A stretch of DNA of 64,000 nucleotides, from contig CM034401.1 in NCBI GenBank assembly GCA_019925095.2, forward strand, positions 15,164,338 to 15,228,337, in the 5' to 3' direction. The notes under the pieces are model-generated. The model saw only the letters and a program-made list of their open reading frames with translations. It was not told the origin of the DNA and made no database searches. Positions 1 through 10,140 of the stretch are shown piece after piece. The stretch comes from Dendrolimus kikuchii (taxonomy: Eukaryota; Arthropoda; Insecta; Lepidoptera; Lasiocampidae). Position 1 is the stretch's first letter, and each line of letters begins with the position of its first letter. The translations under genes and the position numbers were made by a program.

Positions 1-813
1 CGTCAAGCGTGGAGGAAGTCACGGGCAAATCCTATATAAATATAGATGTACCTATTTTTTCGGATATATTCGTTTATCCCTAGGAAACAGTACTCTTTCT
101 TGAGGAATGGTACTCCATGCTCTTTTCTATACCCCTGACAACGTGTGTGCAAAATTTCATAACGATTTGTTACATAATTAAGGCGTAAAAGCGTTACAAA
201 CAAACTCACTTTCACGGTTATATTAGTTAGGGTTTAAAAAAGCATTTGACTATATTTCTGATTTCCATTTCATATTAAAATAAATGCCTTTAAGAAGTAG
301 CTTCCATTTATAAGAGTATAAAATGAAACAATAAGCGTTACGGTTCTAAGAACGCTTCGGTTTGATTGAGCCAATATTTATTTTAGAAATTAGCTTATAT
401 CGCCGCCAGTGCTCGGCTTTTACAATAAATAATCTAAATTAAACGATCCTCAAGAGACTTGCGTCGTTGGTACTGGCCGACGTAATAGCTTGCTTTTGTG
501 TTTCTTTAATTATAGAATTTTGATTGGGTTTCATAATGGCGAGTAGAAAATTGAAGAGCATCTTACTTAAGATGTACGTATAAGAGTTTTCCATGCTGCT
601 ATTTCTACGTTAATTTAACATCGTAGGAATGGATGCCTTCGGAGAATCGCTTAGTTAAATTAACACAAGTCTAGCTATACTAGTAGTTGTAAGACATAGA
701 ATAATGTTCTAATTTATTTTGATACTTGTCATGTTCGTCATATGAATCTTTGAAAGCGGTCGCGTTTAGCTCTGAGTATTATCATCAAAAATAATAACAA
801 GGGTTTAGAAAGG

Positions 814-1000
814 AATGTTAAGGTGGTCTGGACATGTAGAGAGAATGAATGAAAGGTGGACAGACAAAGCAAGTGTATGGCAACAGTGTGGATGGTAGAA
901 GTGGTGAAGGTAGAGTGTTAGGTAGTTACCACTGTCAAATTGCAGATATTTTGCAAAATGGTACAAAGCATCTATAATAAATGTGTATGTATGAAGAATT
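814..1000 (+). pseudogene. Old RTE-type LINE 3' fragment
   Basis: Degenerate end of an RTE-like non-LTR retrotransposon ORF. One frame from about 815 reads GMLRWSGHVERMNE, the C-terminal GMLRWFGHVERM motif seen in the intact copy near 31.5 kb. It is followed by a second conserved stretch (QIADILQNG) near 936 and a GTATGTATG run near 983. Stops and frameshifts separate the pieces, so it is dead. It resembles the interrupted copy at 10.14-10.86 kb more than the young copies and probably belongs to an older subfamily. The boundary with the following repeat A copy at about 1004 is approximate. Confidence 0.7.
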
Positions 1001-1003
1001 TAA

Positions 1004-1303
1004 TTTGAGAAACAATTTCTATCTGTGCCTGTCGTAAGAGGCGACAAAACAACCCACAGCTAAGTGGTAGGGTATTTAGCTGACCGGATGACTACCACCC
1101 CTGGTCTAAAGTATGCCGCCATAACAACCTTCAGTTGAGTTCCGAAATTAGTGGCCAAGTTCCAGTCCCCCTTTAGAGAACCGCACCACATTTGTAGCAC
1201 CTTGGGTGTTACAAATGTCCATAGGCGATGTGACCGCTTTTCACTAGGTGGGCCATCGTCTGCCTGTCTGCTGAACTCATGCAATAAAATAAAAAAGCAA
1301 GAT
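1004..1303 (+). repeat. Dispersed repeat A, copy 1 (SINE-like)
   Basis: Nearly full copy of a roughly 310-bp family seen about twelve times here. Diagnostic blocks in order are TGTCGTAAGAGGCGACA (a small stem), CCACCCCTGGTCTA, an AGTGGCCAAGTTCCAGTC block, a CATTTGTAGCACCTT block, and a terminal CTGAACTCATGCAATAAAA that runs into an A-rich tail. The A-rich 3' end and the TSD at the 7-kb copy point to retroposition. The family has no reverse transcriptase and no clear tRNA head, so I call it SINE-like and give no family name. Confidence 0.75.
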
Positions 1304-2727
1304 AATACGTATTTCATAAAAATAACTATTGTAATGATACATAATGTATTTTAAAATGGATCGAATAAAACTCTTTGTATGTTATCTTGTTTATCGTGTG
1401 AAAACTGCCATTTTCTGGAATAACTAGTAAATCTTCATACTCGTTACCTAATGCAGATAAACTTGTTTAAACTATACAAAACTAATGTTATTGTATGGTC
1501 ATGGTCATTGAGTCAAAGGTGTTAATGAATATTTACACGGCTATTGAAAAGTATTAACATAAAACTCAAAATGAAAAATCATCAAATACATTGAAATGTC
1601 ATTTCAATTAAACATAATAGTCACGAGAACTTAAGAAAACAGTATCATATAATCCATTATAATTGATATGACAGGCGTGACACGGATATTTTCGAAATAT
1701 CTTTGAAAGTTGCAAAGATCCCCCTTTTACAAGGCGAAGTGGTGCGACTTGAATAAATAACTAATTTACATATTTAATAACAGGTATCACGGTGGATTCA
1801 ATTGTTATTTCTGTGCATTATTAATCCGGGCCGCGGTTAGCTCATTACCCTCTGGCTAAAGCAATTAAGTATTCAGATTGTGTTGTTTTATTGGTTACTA
1901 CGACGTTTGTGCGGCTTCTCTCGCTAATTTTATATTACTGTAGTCACAATGCAGGGACTATAGAGAAATGCTACCTCATTTCTCCAAGAAATTAAATATA
2001 AATTTATACATCGATACCTGAGCGCCTATAGCGGTCGTCTTTAGCGAATCGCCTAGTGAAATTGACGTGTCTATCAGTGATGTGGATTTTATACAACCCG
2101 ATTGCCAATAGCCTACCTTTAAGAAACTAACGACTAACGACCAAAAGGTCAAAAGCGAAATGAATTTATTGGCGCTTACGTTTTTTATTTTTACACATAT
2201 TATTACTCTATTACTATCTATTACGCTCGGCGGCTTTCCACACGTATTGGATGAAATAACAACTCATAACCCGACCGGGCACCAGATTTTGTTTCAAAAT
2301 ATGCGGTAATATTGCAAAATTAAAAATACAAATTGTAATAAGAAAATACATCGTAAGTTAGACATTTTTTCAACAGCGGTATATTTTATTTTTATTTAAT
2401 TTATTAGGGGCGCTAACAGCTGTTATTAATACTGGTGTACTTACGGTACTTGCATCATACGGTGTGTTTTTTCAACCGGCTTACCATATCCGAATGTCTA
2501 CCCCCGCGGGACTGGTGTCTAGATATATTGGAACTCGTAAGATATAGTATATAAGGTTCTACTATATTTTGATACTTGTCATCATACGAATCTGCGACAA
2601 CGATCTCCTTAGGCCCTTTGTACTCTCGATTATAATAGGGACCAGCCAGCTCTCTTTAGAAAAGCAAATAACACCACTCCTTTCTTCTTATGCTCCTGCT
2701 ACACCTGGGATGTCAATATTAATAAAG
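1304..2727. other. AT-rich intergenic DNA, no gene seen
   Basis: No ORF, splice structure or RNA gene can be supported. A short motif (ATTTTGATACTTGTCA followed by a TCATATGAATC-like block) occurs near 715-750 and again near 2567-2592, suggesting an old dispersed repeat. The region near 1820-1860 and 2020-2060 is locally less AT-rich but has no recognisable content. Confidence 0.5.
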
Positions 2728-3060
2728 ACTGTGTCACGCAGATTTAGCTAAGGGTTTAATGCGTTGTTTAAGATACTGCACTGCTAATGACGTTAAACAT
2801 TGACAGATAACTCATGTATATACACTAACTAGTTTTTGCCCGCGGCTTCCCCCGCAGTAATGTTATCCCACAGGAACAGACTACAAAATACATCTGGGTC
2901 AAATTCATCCAGATCCGTAAAGTCTAGCGTGATTGAGTAACAAACAACTATCTAAACTTAGCACAGATAGATGTAGGCTGTAGTCATGGCGTTATTTTTT
3001 AACGCTATAAACAAGACACATTTGGCCATAGTCTGTAACACTAACGCAGGTGAAAGGGGA
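2728..3060 (+). repeat. Dispersed repeat P, copy 1, split by a Helitron
   Basis: The pieces 2728-2828 and 2972-3060 align with one continuous repeat at about 54500-54690. Shared blocks include TAGCTAAGG(G/A)TTGAATGCGTT-like sequence, GACGTTAAACATTGAC, GGCGTTATTTT and ATAAATAAGACGCATTTAG-like sequence. The second copy lacks the 143-bp Helitron. The family class is unknown. No coding potential was seen. Confidence 0.65.
2829..2971 (-). mobile_element. Non-autonomous Helitron, 143 bp
   Basis: On the minus strand it begins TCTATCTGTGC and ends with a GC-rich hairpin segment followed by CTAG. It sits between host A (2828) and T (2972), the classic Helitron target. The paralogous repeat near 54.6 kb reads straight through ACAATAATGTAGG where this copy has ACACTAA, the element, then TGTAGG. 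Both ends are therefore defined by an empty site. It has no coding capacity and would need Rep-helicase in trans. Confidence 0.85.
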
Positions 3061-4165
3061 ATTAGTGTACTTGTAAAATAATCTAAACAAAGTGTACTAA
3101 TGTATATAAAACAGTAATTAAATCTAGATTGAAAAAGTACTCCGTGGCAATCAAATTAAACATCGAAAGCAGTTGTTGGCTAGAAGTCAAGCTGGCTATA
3201 GAAATAAGACTCCTTCTATATTCTACATTTTGTTCATGGTCGAACAAGAAACATTAAACAGTTAAAGCAACAGATTAAAATTTCCTCACACACGGCGATC
3301 TTTTCAAGGGTGCACCTCAAGGGAGTTACCCCATGCTAAATGATGCACGGGTGTGAGTTGCGGGGGACATAAACAGTCCCCAAAACAAGGGTAAGTTACA
3401 CAGATATTGCCTGTCGTTATTTTTACATGTATCCACATTAAGACTGTTATACTTGGGTAAATGATAAATTCAACAATAAGTTCTAATTCGATCCATACTT
3501 ATAATATTATTTTATTTTATTTGGGGGGTTAACAGCTGTGGTCTTACAAACTAAAGTTTTACAAACTAGCGTTACAGAGATAGCTAAAGAACAGCTAATT
3601 ATAAACCTCCACAGATGACTAAATTAAATTATAAAAGTAACTGTCTGCCACCGTACCAATTTTGCTGAAATTTAATTAATTTAAATTAATGTAGTTTTAA
3701 TACTAAGAATGGATGTAGGATACTTTTACTCTCAGAAAATAGGATAGTGTCTAGATAAAAATTCAATACAATGTACTACCAGGTTTTTAGACCAGAAAGA
3801 CGCATGGAAAACCCACATAAGAGAGCGAATTAAAGTTAAAATACTTTTAAAATATTATTATGACGACAATATTTTTAATTACCGTCTAAATAAAAACTAA
3901 GATGCTATATTTGACTTATTACGCGTAGTAACTCGCCACTATTTGTATTTTAAATACTCGGAAAGATATAGTAATAATAATATTATTCATGTTTTTTAAT
4001 TACTATTTGTCTAATTTAATCAGGTAATCAGGGGGCTGGTGTTTACCTGGAACAACGTATCAGTATGACGATCCAGCGAGGAAACTTAGCAAGCCTTCTG
4101 GGCTTACCTTACCGATAGAAGACGGTGATCTAGACTCAGTATTCTACTTATAGTATTGAGGGACT
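3061..4165. other. AT-rich intergenic DNA, no gene seen
   Basis: No supportable feature. A less AT-rich patch at 4025-4140 contains a short motif (CAGTATTCTACTTAT) that recurs near 45140, too short to name a family. Confidence 0.5.
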
Positions 4166-4169
4166 ATGG

Positions 4170-4400
4170 ACTACAATACAATGAATGAATGAAAACACTT
4201 TATTGTTCACCAAAATTAAAACTACGGTCTTAAAAACTAGATACAATAAATGTTGAACAAAGGGCGGCCTAATCGTTTAAAGCGATCTCTTCCAGGCAAC
4301 CCCCTGAACTAAGGAAAATATTAAAACATGTCAGTGGCGGTGTAGACAATAAATAATATAAAACATTCAAAATATATGAAATAAGTAAATAAAAATCTTT
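4170..4400 (-). mobile_element. LINE-D 3' end, copy 1
   Basis: Minus-strand 3' UTR of a CR1/Jockey-group-like LINE. Reading the plus strand it starts with a GAATGAATGAA tail, then CACTTTATTGTTCACC, GGCGGCCTAATCG, AGCGATCTCTTCCAGGCAAC. The same ordered blocks occur at 28.35, 30.83 and 15.3 kb and, in plus orientation, after an ORF tail at 38.2 kb. The 5' limit is uncertain. The class assignment comes from the linked coding tails at 9.2 and 37.9 kb. Confidence 0.65.
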
Positions 4401-4411
4401 ATTATATACTG

Positions 4412-4936
4412 TTACGAGTGCGGGACTGGAATTAAAAATGCCGTTGGAATTACTATAGGATTTATTAGAACTATGCAAACACGTATAACACAGGTACAAA
4501 TAAAACTGAACACAATCAGTTCAAACGTAATGCGCGAATCAATAACACGCGCAAAGTCTGTCACTATATAGGTTATCGAATATACACAAGTCTCGCCTTG
4601 ATCTTGGTTCTCTCTAGACTGACGATCTCTGCATTGGGCCATTGCTTTATAATGCACCGATGCCATATGTAGGTAGACAAGGAAAGCGTCGACGCAATTT
4701 CCCAGAAAACGTAATCCGAACACCTGCGTAATTATGCCTGCGAACGGCCATAAACGAGTACAACACAAAAAAGGCTGTTTTCTAATTAAAATGTTTAAAC
4801 ACAAAGTAAACAAAAGAGGATAGTCATAAAACAGTTTCAATGTTATTAGCTCAAACGCCGTAGCAGGTAATAAATGTGCTTTGTCTATAGGTATGCAGGT
4901 GGCCCAACTTGTAACAATACTATATAAACATATCAT
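4412..4936 (-). CDS. Unrecognised 174-codon ORF, candidate exon
   Basis: This is the longest open frame in the window that I cannot tie to a transposon. It opens with a true ATG (complement of 4934-4936) and stops with TAA. The product is cysteine-rich and hydrophobic, with a plausible membrane segment near the C-terminus (around residues 138-168) and a charged stretch around residues 103-116 (CRDRQSRENQDQ). I recognise no family, reverse transcriptase motif or signal for a known receptor. Its 3' end abuts the LINE-D 3' UTR region. In DNA this AT-rich an open frame of this length is unexpected by chance, but codon bias, splice sites and homologues cannot be judged here. It could equally be a chance ORF. 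Confidence 0.25.
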   Translation of the reverse strand: MICLYSIVTSWATCIPIDKAHLLPATAFELITLKLFYDYPLLFTLCLNILIRKQPFLCCTRLWPFAGIITQVFGLRFLGNCVDAFLVYLHMASVHYKAMAQCRDRQSRENQDQGETCVYSITYIVTDFARVIDSRITFELIVFSFICTCVIRVCIVLINPIVIPTAFLIPVPHS

Positions 4937-5684
4937 AATACATACATAATAAGCAGCACTATTATATCTGAGAGGACCAACAATAATTAAAAACCATAAT
5001 TTTCAAAGAAGATACTGACTTAATTTGTCTGATGTTAAGAGGCAGTGAGTATACTTAAGTTATATAATTAAGTTAAGTTTTATTGTATAAGTTTATAAAG
5101 TCATCATTGTAATAGATATATAGCTATTTATATTTTATTTCATGTATGATTATAAAATAATACTGTTATATTGTGTTTTTCTTCAAATTAAAATTTGAAA
5201 TAAAGGAATATATAAATATTATTAAAATTAAAATACATAAGATAAACTGTTTTAATATACATATTTCCTGTGGGGCATTCAGTGTATCAGAAGGTAAAAT
5301 TAAAATTGAAAAATATTAAAAAATATTGTAACTAAGCAACGTAATAAATTAGTCAAGTGCGTTTCAGTTCATGTACAGTGAAATGTTTCGAACAGGTAGT
5401 GAGTATCTAACATTTTTGCAATGGCCACGCAGGTCTAAATGGATTTAATTAAAAATACGAAATGGATCTTGTACAAATTTATTTTTGTTCAAAGTATTTT
5501 TAAGCTTTGACCTAAAATAGAAAAGCGACGGTACCTCAGGTTATGTGCAAATGTGACATTTTTTATTATTTTGCAAAATATCGAAACCGCCTAGATTTAA
5601 TACGCTCATAACAAATTAAGACACGATAATTATCACCTTTATTTAATAGTAATTAAAATTATTCTTATTTTTTTATTAACATTT
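4937..5684. other. Very AT-rich DNA, no gene seen
   Basis: Low-complexity AT-rich sequence with no ORF, RNA or recognisable repeat. Confidence 0.5.
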
Positions 5685-5734
5685 ATATTTTGTTATCAAC
5701 ATACATTTTGAAAAGTATGTTGATAACAAAATAT
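5685..5734. repeat. Perfect inverted repeat, 20-bp arms, 10-nt loop
   Basis: Left arm 5685-5704 (ATATTTTGTTATCAACATAC) is the exact reverse complement of 5715-5734, with loop 5705-5714. One of several perfect or near-perfect short-loop hairpins in this window. No TSD or terminal motif shows it to be a transposon. Confidence 0.9.
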
Positions 5735-5929
5735 TTTGATGTACGCACTTTTATGTTTTAGAATTTATTGTAAAATGTCAAACTAGCCAATTGTTTTTAA
5801 ATTTCCTAACCTACAAACTATAAAAATTGGATGAAGAATACAATTTTTACTCTGGAAGCGAACTAATTACTACCTACAGACTCGCAAAAAAATTCTACCC
5901 CATGTGCTTATGAATGCTGAAATTAATTT

Positions 5930-6035
5930 CGGCAGCAGTGGTTGGATGAAGACAGCGGAAGACCGGTGTATGCGGCGCAAACTTGGGTAGGCCTATATCC
6001 AGCAGTGAACTGCCAGAATATTCTGACGACGAATG
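5930..6035 (+). pseudogene. LINE C-terminal fragment (RTE/Jockey-like)
   Basis: Translation around 5935-6010 gives SSGWMKTAEDRCMRRKLG, then the TGGGTAGGCCTATATCCAGCAGTG block. This matches the remembered layout of lepidopteran LINE reverse-transcriptase C-termini (a W..AEDR...LGEAYVQQW-type ending). Short, frame-broken and 5'-truncated. Related wording occurs at 42.2 kb. Confidence 0.5.
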
Positions 6036-6129
6036 GTTTATAGATATGTATATATATATTTAAAGATATATATTAGTAGAATGTAATATCATATTCACTT
6101 ACAAGCACACATATAAAAATAATAATACA

Positions 6130-6425
6130 ACTACCCACCTTCAGCAAAAGCTTTGCAGTTGAACTTCCTCAACTTGTTGTTGTTTACGACAGTAAACACG
6201 TTGTTGTTTATATTTTCCGGGATGCCACTTCAGGCACAACCCGCTCCGGGCACTGCCGTCACTCAACTGACGTCACGGCAAAACATCCTTGCAAATCCCT
6301 TCGACGCCCGATTTTCATCCATTTTCTCACATCTCTCACCATTTTGTATAGAACCACCCCGCCCGTCTTGCAATGTATGGATTTGGGTGAACGTGGTGCG
6401 AAAGTAACTGTAAGTAGAGGTCAGT
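6130..6425 (+). other. GC-elevated island with an 84-codon open frame
   Basis: A block clearly richer in C and G than its flanks. It has a plus-strand frame open from 6153 to 6407 that starts with TTG; the first ATG in frame lies near 6221. The predicted peptide starts with a hydrophobic run (FLNLLLF...LLFIFSG) that looks signal-peptide-like, followed by PAPGTAVTQLTSRQ. A GTAAGT-like donor (ACTGTAAGTAG) lies just after the stop, near 6409. It matches no repeat family in the window. It may be an exon, an old element or regulatory DNA; I do not recognise it. Confidence 0.25.
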
Positions 6426-7070
6426 GATGTTTGGTTGCAATCGGGAAACTTCGTTTAGATTCGTAGTACGCTCCGCCTACGTCAGTTGTATGCTACCACA
6501 ATAATATTTTTAGGGTTCTAAACCTAAATACCAAATACAAAGCCTTGTAATGAAATAAAGTTGATATATTACGGTTCGCTTTTGTCCTTCATCTAAATAT
6601 AAAAATGAAAGATTCAAATACAATGAATGTCGTCGTTTTCTTTAATTTCTGTATCTTTCAACCAATGTGGACCCTTTAATTCAGCTCTAAAATAAAATTC
6701 AAGTTCAATGAAAATTATTTTGAAACATGGAAGAAGAATACTATAAATTATCATCCCAGATAGGTACTTTAACTTATAAATTAATCAACACTTTCATTTT
6801 ATAACGAATTTACCCAAAACAATATAGTTTTGGGATATTGTTTTATTGCTGGAGTATATATAGCAGACAGGCGGATGGTCCACTTTCTAAAGTGTTTCTT
6901 CTTTCTATCCACTTTTTAACCCAACATCTTTTTTCTCTTTCGCTTAATTAGTTCTTGTCTTAGAAAAGCAGAGATAATTAAAACACCCCCGCGCATTACA
7001 CTCATGCTTGCGATTGGTGACTAGTGACTAGCTGAAGTCGAAATACGATTCTTGCTTTCAAATTTTGTTT
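6426..7070. other. Intergenic DNA with a short repeat A/B fragment
   Basis: Mostly without recognisable content. Positions about 6843-6895 carry a degenerate minus-strand piece of the repeat A/B end (GCTGGAGTATATATAGCAGA, then CAGGCGGATGGTCCACTTT). Confidence 0.5.
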
Positions 7071-7391
7071 TTTTTTTTTAATTTTTTTATTGCAGAAGTT
7101 CAGCAGACAGGCAGACGTCCCACTTGATGAAAAGCGGTTACCATCGCCTACGGACATTTGCAACACCAAAGGTGCTACAAATGCGTTGCTGCTCTCTTAA
7201 GGGAGACTGGAACCTGGTCACTAATGCCGGAACGCAACTCAAGGTTGTTATGGCGACATACTTTAAACTAGGGGTGGTAGCCATCCAGTCGGGCAAATGC
7301 CCTACCACCTGGCTGTGGGTTGTTTTGTCGCCTCTTACGACAGGCCGCCCGGGCGCAGGAAATTGTATTCTTTCTCCGTTCCTACACTGAT
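7071..7391 (-). repeat. Dispersed repeat A, copy 2, full length with TSD
   Basis: Best-preserved insertion of repeat A. On the plus strand a poly-T (the minus-strand poly-A tail) leads into ATTGCAGAAGTTCAGCAGAC, and the copy ends in TTCTTTCTCCGTTCCTACAC. It is bracketed by an exact 11-bp duplication AAATTTTGTTT at 7060-7070 and 7392-7402. A poly-A tail with an 11-bp TSD indicates retroposition. The plus strand also carries an 88-codon open frame (7124-7390), antisense to the polarity implied by the poly-A tail, with counterparts in other copies. Confidence 0.85.
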
Positions 7392-7402
7392 AAATTTTGT
7401 TT

Positions 7403-8514
7403 ACACAGAGACGTCAATATTCAATGACCAAGCAATTATCGTCCTTCCATGTACGATATCGTATGTTTAATTTACATGATCATACTTTTTTCTTGCTTTG
7501 GACAATCGTATCTTTAAGGCAAGAAACTCTCTCCATGTATATGGCCCATTATTTAAATTATTATAATAAAGAGAAAAACAAAGCTAACAAAAACAAATAA
7601 TAATATAATATTTTCAATTTAAGGCTTTTTTAAAGTTCCATAGATAAATGATATAAATAGTACGCGTTTGTTGGGGCTAAGGAACACTTAATTGTGCGTC
7701 GATTGACAAGCACTTGGCAGTTTTTTATTATAAATGAAAATTAAAGTTCTTATATTCTTGTATTTTGCATAATATTCAGTAATAAATAAAGTTGAACTGT
7801 TAGTCTGTGATTTCAAAATAAATGCCAAATAAGTGAACACTGTTACTGATACGATGCCTAAGAATGAGCCGTTTTGAGATTTGTTATTATTCAGTCTGTC
7901 TGACAATTAGTCTCGAGTAGACTCCGAAATGGCTTCCAATGAAAATAGTAATTATATTTGAAATTTTCTTATATTATGTTCCCATTCAAGGTACTGAAGA
8001 CATAAAAAATTCAAAATCAAGCGCGAATGAAGTGACGCGCAAAGCTAGTTAATAATATATTCTTAAATAAATTTGGTTACAATTTACTGTAAGGCATACA
8101 CTATGGAAAGTTAGTTACGTTTTTGTTGGCTTTAATATCGACTTTAAGAGCATTGTGTAGTAATATGTGTAAGACGAAGAATGTGCCAAATTATACATAT
8201 ATACTAAATGCACGTCTAGTTTAATAATGAAATAATTTTAATGTCCTAGAAGACACGCCCATTAAGGAGGCGTGGTAAATCCAAGACACGCCCAAACGCC
8301 TCCTCAGATCCGAAAGCTGGCTCTTTTCAGGCGAAACAATGTCCTTTATAATACCACCAAGTTTAATATACTCTCATAGAATGAGAAAAGTTTGAGACAT
8401 TGACCGATCCTACTTGGCAGTTTTATACGATATGGCGATTGGCATATCGATCGGAATAACTTTCTAGACTATTGACAACTACCTAAGTATAATATGTTCA
8501 TAAAATGGAGATTG
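7403..8514. other. Intergenic DNA, no gene seen
   Basis: No gene supported. At 8252-8315 the word GACACGCCC occurs twice, and AGGAGGCGT and ACGCCTCCT can pair, giving a compact GC-rich mixed direct and inverted repeat. A palindromic patch lies near 8430-8455 (GATATGGCGATTGGCATATC). Confidence 0.5.
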
Positions 8515-8517
8515 ATA

Positions 8518-8710
8518 TCGCCTCCTTGCTTCAATAATGTGTTATCTTGAAGTTTTAAATTTTACACAAGCGTTTTTTAAGCATAAAAAAAATTGTTTTT
8601 AAATGAATAACTCTTTTTTTGAGTCAATCTACAATGTATAAAACATAACACGTTATTGATTTGATACCATTGTTACAAGATAACATAATATTATTGAAGC
8701 AAAGAGTCGA
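8518..8710. mobile_element. TA-flanked MITE, 193 bp
   Basis: Terminal inverted repeats: the left end starts TCGCCTCCTTGCTTCAATAA and continues through GTTATCTTG. The complement of the right end starts TCGACTCTTTGCTTCAATAA and also continues through GTTATCTTG. Each end is bordered by TA (8516-8517 and 8711-8712). Small size, no ORF and a TA duplication fit a Tc1/mariner-group MITE, although the superfamily rests on the TA alone. Confidence 0.8.
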
Positions 8711-8987
8711 TATATTTTTCATGCATGTGACAAATTGTCCCGGTATGGCGTATTCTAGATTTGATAATTATTCTTGGGTTTACGAAAAAATCTTGATAGA
8801 TTTAATGGGCACCATCTCAACTATTTGAAGCCATGATAGGTGAACAAAAACATATTATGTTGATACGTTCTGAAAGGTCATTGAAAATCAAACACTAACG
8901 ACATTTGATTTCCCGAGATAATAGTATGTCCATATAAAGATTTTACCTTAAGTAAAGTAATCCTGAATAAAATAAATGGGTTCAGAT

Positions 8988-9078
8988 TGGCCTCGGTGTT
9001 GCAAGCGTCTAAAGTGACGGTAGCCATTTCTATTTAGCTGGGCCGTTTGCAGTATTGCCAGCTTCATAATAAAAAAAA
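8988..9078 (+). repeat. Fragment of a repeat A/B-type 3' end
   Basis: CGGTGTTGCAAGCGTCTAAA then GACGGTAGCCATTT and GCTGGGCCGTTTGC, followed by an A-rich tail, mirrors the 3' end of repeats A and B (GGTGTTGCAAATGTCC, GGTAACCGCTTTCC, GTGGGCCGTCTGCC, A-tail). Divergent and truncated. Confidence 0.5.
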
Positions 9079-9110
9079 CTTAAATTATATACACATACGT
9101 ATACACACAC

Positions 9111-9111
<1 letters not shown>

Positions 9112-9161
<50 letters not shown>
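9112..9161. repeat. (TA)n microsatellite
   Basis: Uninterrupted alternating T and A for about 50 bases, preceded by short CA-rich repeats. Confidence 0.97.
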
Positions 9162-9163
<2 letters not shown>

Positions 9164-9164
9164 T

Positions 9165-9489
9165 GTTAGGAATTATTATACACCATAGAGAAGTATTGCT
9201 TCTGAACATGATTTTTAGATTTTTAAAACACTAAGGATTTGGCTTGTCTTATGGCTATAGGCAGCTCATTCCAAAGACGCACAGCCTGAACGGTAAAACA
9301 GTTATTGTAAAAACAAGACGTATGTACAGATGTGTTTATTTTGTATTTAGTTGAGGGGCATAAATTGTCGGAGCTAGATACATACAGAAATTCGAAGAGT
9401 TCCTTGAGGTAAGGAGGACTAATGGGTACAAAAAATATACTTACTGAACTTTTCTTCATCATGTTTTCCCCACACTCAGCACGTCGCAT
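9165..9489 (-). pseudogene. LINE reverse-transcriptase C-terminal fragment (LINE-D type)
   Basis: Minus-strand frame ending near 9223 contains FTVQAVRLWNELPIAIRQAKSL, the conserved ending of CR1/Jockey-group LINE ORFs (a F.V.AVRLWN.LP..IR..SL pattern). A paralogous ending (FTVEAIQLWNALPVAIRQ) lies at 37.93 kb, directly upstream of the LINE-D 3' UTR. No palm motifs are present; the copy is strongly 5'-truncated. The exact start is undefined. Confidence 0.7.
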
Positions 9490-9499
9490 TTTTTTTACA

Positions 9500-10125
9500 A
9501 ACTCCTACGGACTCTAGTTCCGTAACTTTTTTACCTTGTAATTAATTTATAAATAATGAAAATTACACGCTTTTTATTTTAATTGTGTTATTGTGCGTGA
9601 CATCTTATTTTAGATTTGTTAGTGTGTGGAGGTGTGCCTTATTATTTTATTTTTATTATGTCAAAACTCATAGTCACAGGCGAACACGTTTGTCCGGGTC
9701 TAATAGTTAGGGTCATTAGCACTGGCTTTATATAAAACAAAAAACTTGCTAAGATTACTTATTACTACCATTTATTACAGGCTAAACATACATTTAAGGG
9801 TGAGATGTACCTTAATATTAAATTATGCTAGTAACTATTGCTAATTTTTATTCTACCTATTCTAGTATGGAGTGTAGCTGTGACATGTTTATGTGGTGAG
9901 AAAAGTGAATATGTGGTGTGACGCTTATACTTAGTGGTGTACGCCCCCTCCCCTCTGGTTTTTCTGATGTTGGGCATATGGTGCTTCGACTGGTAATTTT
10001 GTGACATGTGGCAATTTTATCGATCTCATGTCTTGGAATGTGATGTATTTGTTTTATCCACTAAGCTACCTGGACCGAAAATTAATGTTATTCCAATGAA
10101 ATGAAATTTCAGATAGGTAACTCTT
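9500..10125. other. Intergenic DNA, no gene seen
   Basis: AT-rich, no recognisable ORF, RNA or repeat. Confidence 0.5.
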
Positions 10126-10140
10126 TATTGTACACCATTA

